The notes: generated by a model from the sequence alone, not told the origin. Shown: positions 1 to 9,988, numbered from the stretch's first letter. The stretch is 64,000 bases of DNA from Begonia masoniana (GCA_022432975.1 CM039502.1:77123330-77187329); one strand, 5' to 3'. Numbers and translations are program-made.

Positions 1-2
1 AA

Positions 3-897
3 AGGGATGTTCCTCAAAAGTTCTGGGCTGAAGCTATGAGCACTGCTTATTATACCATAAATCGTGTGTATCTTCGTGGCAAAACTTCTATGACACCCTA
101 TGAGATATGGAAAGGTAAAACTCTGAATCTCAATTATTTTCATCCGTTTGGCAGCATCTGCTTTGTGTTGAATGACAGGGAACACAAGGGGAAACTAGAT
201 CCTAAGAGTGATGATGCTATCTTTCTCGGTTATGCTACAAATAGTCATGCTTATCGAGTTTACAACAAAAGAACTCGAACTGTTATCGAATCTGCAAACG
301 TTCATGTAGACAACTCTCCGGACACAGCATATAATCCGCAAGAAGATGCAAATCAGATTTCAAACAATGAAGGCACTAGTGTTCCATCTGGTGTAACAGA
401 TGGTGTCCCAGGCGATGTCACAGATCAAACAGAGACAGTTGATGAAGTAGAAGTGTCTACCTTACAGAACATGCCACCGTCTACACGTGTTCAGAAGAAT
501 CATCCTACAGATGAGGTTATTGGAAGTTTGAATGATGGTATACGCACTAGAGATAAGCCGAGGGTAAATTATCGAGAAATGATTCAAATGACATGCTTCA
601 CATCAACGATCGAGCCTAAGAATGTGAAAGAAGCATTACTAGATGAATACTGGATAGAATCTATGCAAGAAGAACTCAGCCAATTCTCCCGCAATCAAGT
701 TTGGGATTTAGTACCGTGTCCTCCCAATGTGAATTTTATTGGTACTAAGTGGATCTTCAAGAACAAGAGTGATGAGCATGACAACATCACTCGTAACAAA
801 GCTCAACTAGTTGCTCAAGGGTATTCTCAAATTGAAGGTATTGATTTTGATGAAACTTTCGCTCCAGTTGCTCGTCTTGAATCTATTCGGCTTTTAT
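3..897 (+). pseudogene. Copia pol fragment: integrase C-terminus and start of reverse transcriptase
   Basis: The frame is open from base 3, so it continues from outside the window. The first ~100 codons match the end of a copia integrase and the region after it (WAEA near base 25, TPYEIW near 96, then the [12 protein letters not shown] stretch). An acidic linker of ~100 codons follows, containing the short repeat [13 protein letters not shown]. From ~640 the RT N-terminus begins ([42 protein letters not shown]). The gypsy insertion at 898 cuts the frame; it resumes at 5115. The family role is integration and copying of element RNA in cytoplasmic particles. Stops in the later segment make the polyprotein non-functional. 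Confidence 0.85.
893..897. repeat. 5-bp target-site duplication TTTAT, left copy
   Basis: TTTAT at 893-897 is repeated at 5110-5114. Removing the sequence between restores a continuous copia RT reading frame, which fixes both borders of the gypsy insertion. Confidence 0.9.
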
Positions 898-1137
898 TGT
901 CACGACCCCGATACTGTACCCATTTTTCCTGTACTTTTTTTTATCTCTATACTTTAAATAAACCCTAAGCGAAAACTAAACCAAAATCGAAATCAGAATT
1001 GAAGTCTAACCTTTAAACCTTTTAAAACAAAACCATTAATTTAAAGCAAGACTAATTAAAGTAAAATAATTAAAACAAATCAAATAAGGGGGAGGGCAGA
1101 AACGTCAAGGCTGCCAAAAAAAACATAGGGGCGATCG
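898..1137 (-). repeat. Truncated 3' LTR of the 898-5109 gypsy element
   Basis: It starts TGTCACGACCCC on the plus strand and tracks the 5' LTR from 2562 closely until ~1135, where the two diverge just after GGGGCGATCG. Only the last ~240 bp of the LTR remain. Confidence 0.8.
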
Positions 1138-1250
1138 TACTCTTCTATTTTCTCGTCGAGGTTCACCTAATAATCCTTCTTACCCACCTTCTATTTTCTT
1201 ACTTTTCTATTTTCGAGCCTATCATTATCATCACTATTATTGTTATCTAT
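1138..1250 (-). other. Junction sequence between truncated LTR and gag; no gene
   Basis: This T-rich stretch lies between the LTR remnant and the gag stop. It matches neither the 5' LTR nor recognisable pol, so it is the scar or filler of the internal deletion. I see no other feature in it. Confidence 0.4.
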
Positions 1251-2393
1251 TTAACACAAACATATTGACATACAGGCAATTAAGACAGTACCTATAACAA
1301 GAGAAGGCTGGGCCCCATCATCGTTGTCACCAGGCTCGATAAATGCAAAGATCCTTGGCATAGTCCTCCTCCGATCACTGCCCGACTGATCTCGACCGGG
1401 CCTCGGGCAATCTTTGACGAAGTGGTCAGCTCCGCCACACCTAAAACATTTGTTCGTGCCAACCCGGCACTCGCCACCATGTTCCTTCTGGCACTTAGGG
1501 CACCAAGGCATTTGTAAAACCCCTTGTACCTGCTTACTCTTGCCCTGGTTATTATTTCCCACATACGGCCCTTTAACACCTCTCTGTTGTTGCCGTGGTT
1601 GTCCTCGTGGCTGCCAATCTTCATTTCGGGGTTGAGGCTGGATCTCACGAAAGAAGCCCCTAGCTGGCTCCCTTGGTTTGACATAGCTCAGATCAACGGC
1701 CTCAATCTCAAGTGCTCTGGCCACAATCTCATCATAGGATACATTCCGTACCCCTGATATAGTAAGACGCATCCGAAATTCCCGACCAAGTCCCTGTAAA
1801 AACCTGCGTACCTTGTCCTCATTAACGCTGACCTGACGCGGCGCAAATCGGGACAGTGTCTCAAACCTCCTTACATACTCGGCAATAGAACCAACCTGCC
1901 GCAGCTGCATAAACTCAACCATTTTTGCCTCTCGTACGGTATGGCTGAAATACTTGTCATAAAACAACATTTTGAATCGCTCCCAACCTATTATAGTCAC
2001 ATCTGTGGTCGCCTTGATAGAATCCCACCAAAACCGGGCATCTAACGCTAGATGGTAAGTCACCAACGCCACCTTCTCTCCATCCTCAATGCTCGCATAT
2101 GCCAGCATGTCCTTCATGGTGCGAATCCACTCCTCAGCTGAAGAGGGATCCGTAGACTGTCCGTTAAATATAGGGGGCTGGAGCTTCTGAAATCTCTCCA
2201 TCCCACGGTTACCCAAAATAGCTGTCTCCCGAGTTCTAACGCCCTCTCGGTCAATAAGGGTGCCCAACTGTTGAGACTGTCTCTCCATCTGTTGAGCCTG
2301 TCGCTCCATATGTTGAGACTGTTGAGCAATGAAGTCCTTAAGGGTATCTATCGTATCGTCTCGGTCATCTCGATCATTTCCTCGACGCACCAT
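1251..2393 (-). CDS. gag: Ty3/gypsy Gag polyprotein (capsid and nucleocapsid), about 380 aa
   Basis: The chosen start is ATG at 2393 (MVRRGNDR), just after the leader. The frame is also open upstream to an ATG at 2555 that overlaps the primer-binding site, giving a 54-residue extension that is unlikely to be the normal start. Gag features in order: a Gln/Met-rich coiled coil (residues ~25-45), the plant gypsy capsid core (EEWIRTMKDM, ARFWWDSIK, FMQLRQVGSIAEYVRRF, FLQGLG), a basic Arg/Gln-rich tract, and a CX2CX4HX4C zinc knuckle at ~316-329 (CFRCGGADHFVKDC). The frame runs on into what would be the start of protease (IGTVLI) and stops at the deletion. Gag packages element RNA in virus-like particles. 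With no pol it could only act with enzymes from another copy. Confidence 0.8.
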   Translation of the reverse strand: MVRRGNDRDDRDDTIDTLKDFIAQQSQHMERQAQQMERQSQQLGTLIDREGVRTRETAILGNRGMERFQKLQPPIFNGQSTDPSSAEEWIRTMKDMLAYASIEDGEKVALVTYHLALDARFWWDSIKATTDVTIIGWERFKMLFYDKYFSHTVREAKMVEFMQLRQVGSIAEYVRRFETLSRFAPRQVSVNEDKVRRFLQGLGREFRMRLTISGVRNVSYDEIVARALEIEAVDLSYVKPREPARGFFREIQPQPRNEDWQPRGQPRQQQRGVKGPYVGNNNQGKSKQVQGVLQMPWCPKCQKEHGGECRVGTNKCFRCGGADHFVKDCPRPGRDQSGSDRRRTMPRIFAFIEPGDNDDGAQPSLVIGTVLIACMSICLC

Positions 2394-2537
2394 AGTTCTA
2401 TAAATCCTATATAGGTTAAAACACACAACTCTAAGAAAATAGAAACCAAATAAAGCTATAAACATACTTACAGTTGATGAAGAATGTCCGCGTAGTGGCT
2501 GTGCAGTCGAGCAGTCTACAGAATCGATTTTAAAACT
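2394..2537 (-). other. Gypsy 5' leader between primer-binding site and gag
   Basis: This is the leader that is tandemly repeated at 8302-10,152. Landmarks are a CTGCTCGACTGCACAGCC stretch, a possible splice donor (AACTGTAAGTATG) and CTATATAGG shortly before the gag ATG. It contains no stop in the gag frame. Confidence 0.7.
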
Positions 2538-2549
2538 TGGGAGCTCTGA
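2538..2549 (-). promoter_or_regulatory. Primer-binding site for initiator tRNA-Met
   Basis: TGGTATCAGAGC on the minus strand, a few bases from the LTR end (GGGGTCGTGACA). This is the standard plant tRNA-iMet primer site, which sets element orientation and LTR end. Confidence 0.85.
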
Positions 2550-2804
2550 TACCATAAATTGTCACGACCCCGAAACTGTACCCAATTTTCCCGTACTTTT
2601 TTTTTATCTCTATACTTTAAATAAACTCTGAGCGAAACCTAAACCAAAATCGAAATCAGAATTGAAGTCTAACCTTTAAACCTTTTAAAACAAAACCATT
2701 AATTTAAAGCAAGACTAATTAAAGTAAAATAGTTAAAACAAATCAATTAAAACAAATCAAATAAGGGGGAGGGCAGAAACGTCAAGGCTACCAAAAAAAA
2801 CATA

Positions 2805-3005
2805 GGGGCGATCGATCTCCATATTTCAGGAGATCGATTGCTGAGGGTAGTCACGGGAGGGGCGATCGATCTCCATAATTTTTGGAGATCGATCGCTGAT
2901 GCTTCAAACAGCAGGGGCGATCAATCGCCCCTCTGTGCAGCGATCAGTCGCGGCATCAAAACAAGGAGAGGCGACCAGTCGCCCCTCACTCCCGCGACCC
3001 GTCGC
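2805..3005. repeat. Cluster of GGCGATCGATCGCC-like near-palindromes in the gypsy LTR
   Basis: About eight variants of GCGATC(G/A)ATCGC occur in 200 bp, including GGCGATCAATCGCC-type and GGCGACCAGTCGCC forms. Some are paired as inverted repeats, such as GGAGATCGAT facing ATCGATCTCC around 2811-2835 and 2866-2890. The solo LTRs at 12,885-13,065 and 40,754-41,075 have comparable clusters. Confidence 0.7.
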
Positions 3006-3630
3006 CACTCCTTTCTCCTTTTCTATTTTTAACAAATACTCCAGAACAAAACACTTTATAAACAAACGCTCTCTGGAATCCAACTTCCAGAGAGCAAATC
3101 CCCAACTTACTTTCTCATCTTCTGGCCCTAATTAAACGATCTAAACCCACGTTAAACTTCCAAAAAACGAACTGCATGGATACGTTTAAAATTCGACAAA
3201 TCCTCCTGTTTTAAATTCCAAGCAGTTCCAATGAAACACTGTAAAAACACAGTTTATAAAACAGGTTTTCAAGAACGTTTAAATCCTATCAACTTTCAGA
3301 ACTAAGCATCCTAATATGTTCTATTTTATACATATATTCTATCTAGTCCACCTTCAACCCAAAACATCTCAAAAACCCTCAAAACACATACATACTTCTC
3401 CACGGGTCAGTTAAGCGTCGACTGCGCCAGCACACCACCGCAGGCCATCCTCCGTCAACTGGATCACTCCTCAGGTGGAGGGATCCCATCCTCACCTTGT
3501 GTAGAGGTCACCTACACCATACAAACAAACTATGAGATAAAAATCTTAGCAAGTCTCGTAAATGCAGATGCGTGCAGATGCGTATGTCATTCAGAAAACA
3601 TGCAGATAACAGATTCAGATTCATTACCTC

Positions 3631-3900
3631 GCAGACAGATTGTCACCGAGGTCTAAACCCACCTCGTCGTGACCAGATAACAGATTACGTAGATTTTGTT
3701 GGTTCATTTTACTTTTTAATTAGGTTGCAGACAGAATGTCACCGAGGTCTAAACCACCTCGCCGTGACCAGATAACAGATTACGTAGATTCATTTCGTTC
3801 GTTGATTCATTTTACTTTTTAATTAGGTCGTAGACAGAATGTCGCCGAGGGCTAAACCACCTCGCCGTGACCAGATAACAGATTACGTAGATTCATTTCG
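3631..3900. repeat. Tandem repeat of about 96-103 bp, three copies, each with a hairpin
   Basis: Units start at 3631, 3727 and 3830. Each contains the arms TCACCGAGGT and ACCTCG(T/C)CGTGA around CTAAAC, followed by CCAGATAACAGATTACGTAG. The related LTR at 10,784-13,305 lacks the expansion. Confidence 0.8.
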
Positions 3901-5114
3901 TTCTCTTAAACATATGCTTTAACAGACATGATGCATGAGCAGTCAAATGCATAAAGTAAACAATCAGCATGTGTACCATCAAGACGATAAACAAACATAA
4001 CCTATAAAAGACTAACCTAACTACTCAACCAAAACAATTTAAACAGAATGCATCACCAAAACTCCTCGAGACGACTTCGACGTACGGTGTAGGCCAATCG
4101 GCCAGAGAAGATCACGAGAACTTACCTCGTGTCCGTTGCAGCTCAAGCTCCATCCACGAGCGTTGTTCACCTAAGCAATTTCATCAATTTGTCGTTAATA
4201 CGAGCTTAAACAATTTAATGTCCAAAACTTACAAAATCCTTAACTAAGGAATTTCTTAAAATCTTAACTTAACTAACCGAAGTATTTAAACAATGATTTA
4301 ACGCTCGATAGTTTAAAACCACAATTTGACAAGCTTTCCTAAAAAGCCTGAAAATCCTCCAATTTTAACTTTTTCCACAAATCAATTTAACTTCGTCCAA
4401 TAATGTTCAATACGTCCTTTATATCCTAAATCATGATAAACATATCAATTTCGAACCTTAAATCACGATTTCTAACAAAACCTAAACGAAACCCTAATTG
4501 TTTAAACTCTGTAAAAGTTGAAATAAACTTTCCTAAAACCTTAGAATCGTACCTAGGATCGGGATTGGGGAAGAAATCGCGAAGAATCGAGACGATCGGA
4601 GGACGAATCGGAGGTCGGCGTGTCAAAGGATCGTCGACGACAGAGAGAGCTTCGCTCTCTGGTTTTCTCGCGTAGCAGGGAAGAAATGAGGAAGAAAGAA
4701 GATTATTGTTATTTTATAATTTTGATTTGGCAATTTACCGTTTTGCCCTTGCATTGTTTTTATATTCGTTTCGTCGTTTGTTTCGTTAATTAACTAGCTA
4801 TTCGATTCCACCAAATCTCCTTATTTCACCAATAAGTCCAACTTATTATTTGAGATTTATGAAAACTGTTCGTTTGCAAATCGGACCTCGTTTACTATTT
4901 TTACTAAAACGTCTTCTATATTACGAGAAACGTAATTACTCGAAATATAGCGTTATTACTCCGAAAATTCTCATAATTTCCTTAAAATTCCTATTAATCG
5001 TTAGGATTCTAACGACGCTTTTTTTTTGCAAAATAGACTTGATTTGACATATTTACGAAAATATCATTATATATTATAATATTAATATCTCATAAAGCCG
5101 GGTATTATATTTAT

Positions 5115-6350
5115 TGTCTATTGCTTGTGTTATGCGATTCAAGCTCTATCAAATGGATGTGAAGAGTGTTTTCCTCAATGGGTTTCTTAATGAAGAGGTT
5201 TATGTTGCTCAACCAAAGGGTTTTGAAGACCCTCATCATCCCGAGCATGTTTATAAATTGAAGAAGGCATTAAACGAGCTTAAACAAGCCCCTCGTGCGT
5301 GGTATGAATGACTCATGAAATATTTATTAACCAAGAGATATGAGCGAGGGGGAGTAGATAAAACCCTTTTTGTCTGCCGTGTCAAAAGTCAGTTCCTACT
5401 TGCTCAAATTTATGTTGATGATATAGTGTTTGACTCGGTGTCACAGACGATGGTAGACGAGTTTATAGCTCAAATGACCGGAGAATTCGAGATGAGTATG
5501 GTAGGAGAACTCACTTATTTTCTTGGACTTCAAATTCAGCAAGAAACGAATGGTATTTTTATCTCTCAAGCCAAATATGCCAAGAATTTATTGAAAAAAT
5601 TTAAGCTCGAGAATGCACGCCTGAGTAGAACACCCTTGGGACACATGAGAAACTCTCCAAAGATGAGAAGGGAATTGCTGTTGATTCACGATTATATAGA
5701 AGCATGATTGGAAGTCTATTATATCCAACTGTCAGCCGACCAGATATTTGTTATAGCGTGGGTTTATGTGCTCGATTTCAAGCAAATCCGAAGGAGTCAC
5801 AACTAGTGTCAGTCAAACGGATTCTCAAATATGTTAGCGAAACAACGGACTATGGTATATGGTATTCATTCGACTCTAATGCAAATCTGGTAGGTTATTG
5901 TGATGCTGACTGGGCAGGAAGTGCTGATGATTGAAAAAGCACTTCGGGTGGATTTTTTATGTTGGACACAACTTGGTGTCATGGTTTAGCAAGAAGAAAA
6001 ATTCTATTTCTCTGTCTACTGCCGAGGCAGAATATATTGCAGCAGGTAGCAGCTGTACTCAGCTTCTCTGGATGAAACAAATGATGAAAGACTATGGTGT
6101 CACACAGGGTGTCATGACCCTCTACTGCGATAATCTTAGTGCAATCAATATTTCTAAAAATTCGATTCAGTATTCACGGACAAAACATATTGATATACGA
6201 CATCATTTTATTTGATCTCTTGTGGAGGATAAAGTTATTAATTTAGAGCATATGGTGACCGAAAAACATATTGCTGATATTTTCACCAAAGCATTGGATG
6301 GTGTAAGATTTCAAGAGTTGAAATTTGCCCTAGGCCTCTGTGTTATGTAA
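5115..6350 (+). pseudogene. Copia reverse transcriptase and RNase H, broken
   Basis: Continuation of the frame interrupted at 897. RT motifs: [11 protein letters not shown] near 5150, [19 protein letters not shown] near 5250, and the catalytic QIYVDDIVF near 5410. Then IGSLLYPTVSRPDICYSV near 5710, and RNase H (GYCDADWAG near 5890, LSTAEAEYIAA near 6020, SRTKHIDIRHHF near 6180). It ends VTEKHIADIFTKALDG and stops at 6348-6350. Breaks: in-frame TGA at ~5309 (after AWYE), a frameshift near 5700, TGA at ~5932 followed by a 1-nt loss near 5960, and TGA at ~6213 where the family has Arg. Several breaks look like C-to-T changes, as expected from decay of methylated CpG. Confidence 0.9.
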
Positions 6351-6839
6351 GTCGTTTATTGCTTTTATTTATAAATATATATATATAAATAGCCACGTGC
6401 TTTAGGCGTTAATTTTTGGGCGATCTACTGTGTGTTACTCACCCCCTGCAGCAAGCGATCATTCTTGATATTATCTTTTTCTATGGAGCAACACCGTGTG
6501 TGACAGGCAAAAATCGAATATTCTTATAAAAATCGGATGATTATTCTCGGAGAAGATTTGAGCAGCATTATTTTACTGAATTTATTTCCCAACTTATGGA
6601 GATCTGAATTATTCCTTAAAGATTCACTACACTGATTTATGGATATTTGATGCATTTTCGGATTTATTTTCCAAAAATCTACTAAAAATCTTGGATTTTC
6701 TTTATTGTGACTTGATTGCTATTTATGGAAGAGGATATTAACTTATTTCAACCTTAAGATATTTCCAGAACTCTCTCTCTCTTGCTTCTCCTCGATTCTA
6801 CAATCTGCTCCTAGGGCTTTCTACTATCTCTCTCTCAAA
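6351..6839 (+). other. Spacer between RNase H and the envelope-like ORF
   Basis: No coding signal. It contains an AT run (TATATATATATAAATAG near 6375) and a CT-rich stretch (CTCTCTCTCTTGCTTCTCC near 6770) just before the ATG at 6840. This is where a Sirevirus would have a splice acceptor or internal promoter for the downstream ORF; that role is inferred. Confidence 0.45.
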
Positions 6840-8301
6840 ATGGTCATTATCGAAGAGGTTATCGACGAGCAGGTTTCGAGCAATATTCCACAGAATGTTC
6901 CAGAGGTTATGCCAAATCTAAATTCGGCTATCGTGATTTTTTCACCTTCTTCACCGACTGTAAAACCCTTTGTTACTGAAAGGGTTACTCCGAAAATCAC
7001 TGAAGCTGTCCCAATACGACAGGTTGACTCGTCAGGGGCTTAACGAAAGTTCAAAAATCCAATGGTGACAAGTTCAAGACGAGTTCAGTGTCGCCCAAAG
7101 CACCAAGAAATTCAAAAGTCACTACGGCCTCAAAAGGTAAAAGGCCAATAATTGAAAAAAAAAATCCTCTTTCGATAGCTCTTGGCTTCAAGAAGCCGTC
7201 CTGGAAATAAACACTGATGATGAAGAAGTTTTCGTGGGAAAAACACCAAAAAATCCAACCAGCAAATCCTCTAGAATAGCTGCTCCGAAGCGTTCATAAT
7301 CTTCTGCTCCAAAGGCCTCAAAATCCTTTGCTCCCAAATTATCCAAACACATTGCCTTAAAAGTCCTCTAAGCCCTCTGCTGAGAAACTTCAAAAGCCTA
7401 CCATTGTTGAAACACCGAAATCAAGTCCATCAACAGCTCCAAAATCCAAAAAGCAGAAGACCACTGAAGGTTCTGTTTCTAGAAGCTCTCCGAAATCCAA
7501 ATCTGCACAGAAAGGTGAGTTCAGTAAAAAACCAAGTAAGAGTTCTTTAAAAGTTTCGAATGAAGATTTCAAGTCTCGATTACATGCTAGCCGCTGGTTA
7601 AATTTCTCTCAGAGAAATATTTGGACAGAATGGAAAATTCATGAAAGTGATTTTTCCCAATGTGAAGCCCTGGTATATCATTTAATAAGTCTGGGTTTAG
7701 AGAAAACGTTTAGAAGTATCAATCCTTTTGTTTGGAAGATTATTCAAGAATTCTTTTGTAATACAGATTCGGATGTGAAAAACCCAACCCATTCTGATTT
7801 TGGCCGGGTATTTGTTCGAGGCCATTTCCTTAATTTTACCCCTACAATCATTAATGATTATTTGGGCTTGAAGATGACTGACTCCACCAAATTTGTGCCT
7901 GACTATAATAAAATTATCTTTGATGTCACTGGAGGTGTCAGACGCATTTGGCCCCATGGCAAAGACTTCCCGGCTTCACAACTCTCGGTCAAGTATGAAA
8001 TACTTCACAAAATAGCAATACGAAATTGGTTACCTACATCCCATGGCACTGGGATAAACAAAGCAATGACAATATTACTTTTCAAAATTGGAAATTCAGT
8101 ACCCTTTGATTTTGGAAGCCTTGTTTTGATCAAATTATGAAACATGCAGAAGGGAAGAATGAAAGGTTAGGTCTTCTGTTTCCCTCTTTGATTTTTAGTA
8201 TCTTAACTGCTCAACAATTTATCACTAGAGAAAATGAAGAACTATATGTTGAGAAAGAGGAAATTTGGATAAGCTATAAATTAAGGATGGGGGAGCACAC
8301 A
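6840..8301 (+). pseudogene. Sirevirus envelope-like ORF with putative plant transposon protein domain, broken
   Basis: It opens at ATG 6840 (MVIIEEVIDEQ), is stopped at 7041, and is out of frame to ~7380. A Lys/Ser/Pro-rich tract follows (PKSKKQKTTEG, SPKSKSAQKG), then a globular part from ~7560 containing SRWLNFSQRNIWTEW, FGRVFVRGHFLNFTPTIINDYLGL and RNWLPTSHGTGINKAM. This last part resembles the putative plant transposon protein domain seen downstream of pol in Sirevirus and in stand-alone plant ORFs. A 1-nt shift near 8120 moves the frame (VLIKL stop; FDQIMKHAEGK in the next frame). The mosaic insertion cuts it at ~8302; a short tail (SGVPDSVLEGVPDNTDAMN) follows at 10,597. The function of the family is uncertain; membrane fusion has been proposed, not shown. 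Confidence 0.65.
8188..8301 (+). repeat. Envelope-like segment, first copy of an internal duplication
   Basis: The stretch from TTGATTTTTAGTATC to GGGGGAGCAC recurs at 8804-~8918 inside the leader-repeat block. The second copy runs on 70 bp further into envelope-like sequence (DLEGFVEGMSISESNTDSAF) that the first lacks. Confidence 0.85.
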
Positions 8302-8803
8302 AACTTTAAGTATGTTTTTAGCTTTATTTGATTTCTAGTTCTTAGAGTATTTGTTTTAACTTTTATATAGGAGTATATAAAAATGGTATCAGAGCCCCCG
8401 GGTTTTAAAATCGGTTCTGTAGACTGCTCGACTGCACAGCCACTACGCGAACATTCTTCATCAACTTTAAGTATGTTTTTAGCTTTATTTGATTTCTAGT
8501 TCTTAGAGTATTTGTTTTAACTTTTATATAGGAGTATATAAAAATGGTATCAGAGCCCCCGGGTTTTAAAATCGGTTCTGTAGACTGCTCGACTGCACAG
8601 CCACTACGCGAACATTCTTCATCAACTTTAAGTATGTTTTTAGCTTTATTTGATTTCTAGTTCTTAGAGTATTTGTTTTAACTTTTATATAGGAGTATAT
8701 AAAAATGGTATCAGAGCCCCCGGGTTTTAAAATCGGTTCTGTAGACTGCTCGACTGCACAGCCACTACGCGAACATTCTTCATCAACTTTAAGTATGTTT
8801 TTC
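8302..8803 (+). repeat. Tandem 161-bp repeats of a gypsy leader with primer-binding sites
   Basis: The landmark AACTTTAAGTATG begins at 8302, 8463, 8624 and 8785. Each unit runs from TGGTATCAGAGCCCCCGGG through CTGCTCGACTGCACAGCC to TATATAGGAGTATATAAAAA, with no LTR between units. The three units look nearly identical. Confidence 0.9.
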
Positions 8804-8991
8804 TTGATTTTTAGTATCTTAACTGCTCAACAATTTATCACTAGAGAAAATGAAGAACTATATGTTGAGAAAGAGGAAATTTGGATAAGCTATAAATTAA
8901 GGATGGGGGAGCACAAAAATGATTTGGAAGGGTTCGTTGAAGGCATGTCCATATCTGAGTCAAACACCGACTCTGCCTTCTTGGCGAACTA
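8804..8991 (+). repeat. Envelope-like segment, second copy, inside the leader block
   Basis: It matches 8188-8301, then continues with original envelope-like sequence to ~8991, where leader sequence resumes at CTAGTTCTTAGAG. It gives a short open frame fused to leader sequence (from ATG 8705), which is an artefact of the fusion. Confidence 0.8.
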
Positions 8992-9037
8992 GTTCTTAGA
9001 GTATTTGTTTTAACTTTTATATAGGAGTATATAAAAA

Positions 9038-9198
9038 TGGTATCAGAGCCCCCGGGTTTTAAAATCGGTTCTGTAGACTGCTCGACTGCACAGCCACTAC
9101 GCGAACATTCTTCATCAACTTTAAGTATGTTTTTAGCTTTATTTGATTTCTAGTTCTTAGAGTATTTGTTTTAACTTTTATATAGGAGTATATAAAAA
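9038..9198 (+). repeat. Further 161-bp gypsy leader unit
   Basis: Complete unit from PBS 9038 to PBS 9199, preceded by a partial unit (8992-9037). Confidence 0.85.
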
Positions 9199-9267
9199 TG
9201 GTATCAGAGCCTGTACCCAACCGGAAATGTGGCCAACGAGGACATTGGGCCCCCGAGAGGGGGTGAT
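9199..9267 (+). mobile_element. Cassandra internal region, first copy (PBS to polypurine tract)
   Basis: It begins TGGTATCAGAGCCTGTACCC and ends in the purine tract CCCGAGAGGGGGTGAT directly before the LTR. Only ~69 bp with no coding sequence, as expected for a TRIM element. Confidence 0.8.
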
Positions 9268-9643
9268 TGTGATGACCCGAATGTGCACGTATGGTACGAT
9301 AGCTGCAAGAACCGGAACCCGGATGGCGGTACGTCCGCGCGGGCGAACGTGAAGGTGACAGGTCGTAAAAAGGGGGTCGTCACAATCCCACATCTCTTGG
9401 GGAAGTATGTGGAAATGAAACATATGTAAAGAGACCCTTCCAACAGAGCTAGACGCGTTTTGGAGCACAACTGACAACGGATCCCATAAGAACTCCGAAG
9501 TTAAAAGTGCTTCGCCGAGAGCAATTCCAGGTTGGGTGACCTTCCGGGAAGTTCTCACCAAACAAAGCCGTGAGGGGAGGATAGTGGGCTGTCGGCCAAT
9601 CCCCAGAGCGGACAATATCTTGCTGGGAAACGGGATCGTTACA
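9268..9643 (+). mobile_element. Cassandra LTR, full length (376 bp), with embedded 5S-like sequence
   Basis: It runs TGTGATGACCC to GGGATCGTTACA (TG...CA) and is followed by AA and the PBS. Cassandra elements are recognised by a 5S rRNA-derived region in the LTR, present here at ~9478-9560. It cannot transpose by itself and depends on proteins from other elements. Confidence 0.9.
9478..9560 (+). other. 5S rRNA-derived segment of Cassandra LTR 1 (pol III internal promoter)
   Basis: It aligns with the 3' two thirds of plant 5S rRNA: GGATCCCATAAGAACTCCGA, an A-box-like GTTAAAAGTGCTTCG, and a C-box-like GGGTGACCTTCCGGGAAG. Differences from true 5S (AAAA for AGCG, TTCGCC for TTGGGC) and the missing 5' end show it is not a functional 5S gene. 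Confidence 0.8.
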
Positions 9644-9645
9644 AA

Positions 9646-9729
9646 TGGTATCAGAGCCCCGGGTTTTAAAAATCGGTTCTGTAGACTGCTCGAGCTGCAC
9701 AGCCACTACGCGAACATTCTTCATCAACT
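9646..9729 (+). repeat. Partial gypsy leader between Cassandra LTRs
   Basis: It starts at the PBS directly after a Cassandra LTR but continues with gypsy leader (GGTTCTGTAGACTGCTCG). It breaks at CTTCATCAACT, where Cassandra LTR sequence resumes. Confidence 0.8.
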
Positions 9730-9988
9730 ATCCCACATCTCTTGGGGAAGTATGTGGAAATGAAACATATGTAAAGAGACCCTTCCAACATAGCTAGACG
9801 CGTTTTGGAGCACAACTGACAACGGATCCCATAAGAACTCCGAAGTTAAAAGTGCTTCGACGAGAGCAATTCCAGGTTGGGTGACCTTCCGGGAAGTTCT
9901 CACCAAACAAAGCCGTGAGGGGAGGATATTGGGCTGCGGCCCAATCCCCAGAGCGGACAATATCTTGCTGGGAAACGGGATCGTTACA
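9730..9988 (+). mobile_element. Cassandra LTR, 5'-truncated
   Basis: It joins at ATCCCACATCTC, about 117 bp into the LTR, and continues to GGGATCGTTACA. The 5S-like segment (9823-9900) is retained. Confidence 0.85.

Larger units (their letters stand above)
898..5109 (-). mobile_element. Deleted Ty3/gypsy retrotransposon (5' LTR, leader, gag, remnant of 3' LTR)
   Basis: Minus-strand element flanked by TTTAT. In its own orientation it has a 5' LTR (5109 to 2562), a primer-binding site (~2538-2549), a leader, gag (2393 to 1251), and the last ~240 bp of the 3' LTR (~1137 to 898). Protease, RT, RNase H, integrase and most of the 3' LTR are missing, although the flanking duplication is intact, so the loss probably followed insertion. 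A solo LTR of the same family is at 10,784-13,305 and its leader is reused in the mosaic at 8302-10,152. Confidence 0.85.
2562..5109 (-). repeat. 5' LTR of the 898-5109 gypsy element, about 2.55 kb
   Basis: On the minus strand it ends GGGGTCGTGACA at 2562 and starts at 5109 with TATAATACCCGG; the family start is TGTAATACCC, so the terminal TG has mutated to TA. It is colinear with the solo LTR at 10,784-13,305. It contains a cluster of GGCGATCGATCGCC-like motifs (2805-3005), a 3-copy tandem repeat of hairpin units (3631-3900), and the segment giving the ORF at 4433-4675, which I regard as chance. Confidence 0.85.

Noticed and set aside
9478..9560. A functional 5S rRNA gene
   Set aside because: The 5' third is missing, box positions are changed, and it sits within a TG...CA LTR with a PBS after it.
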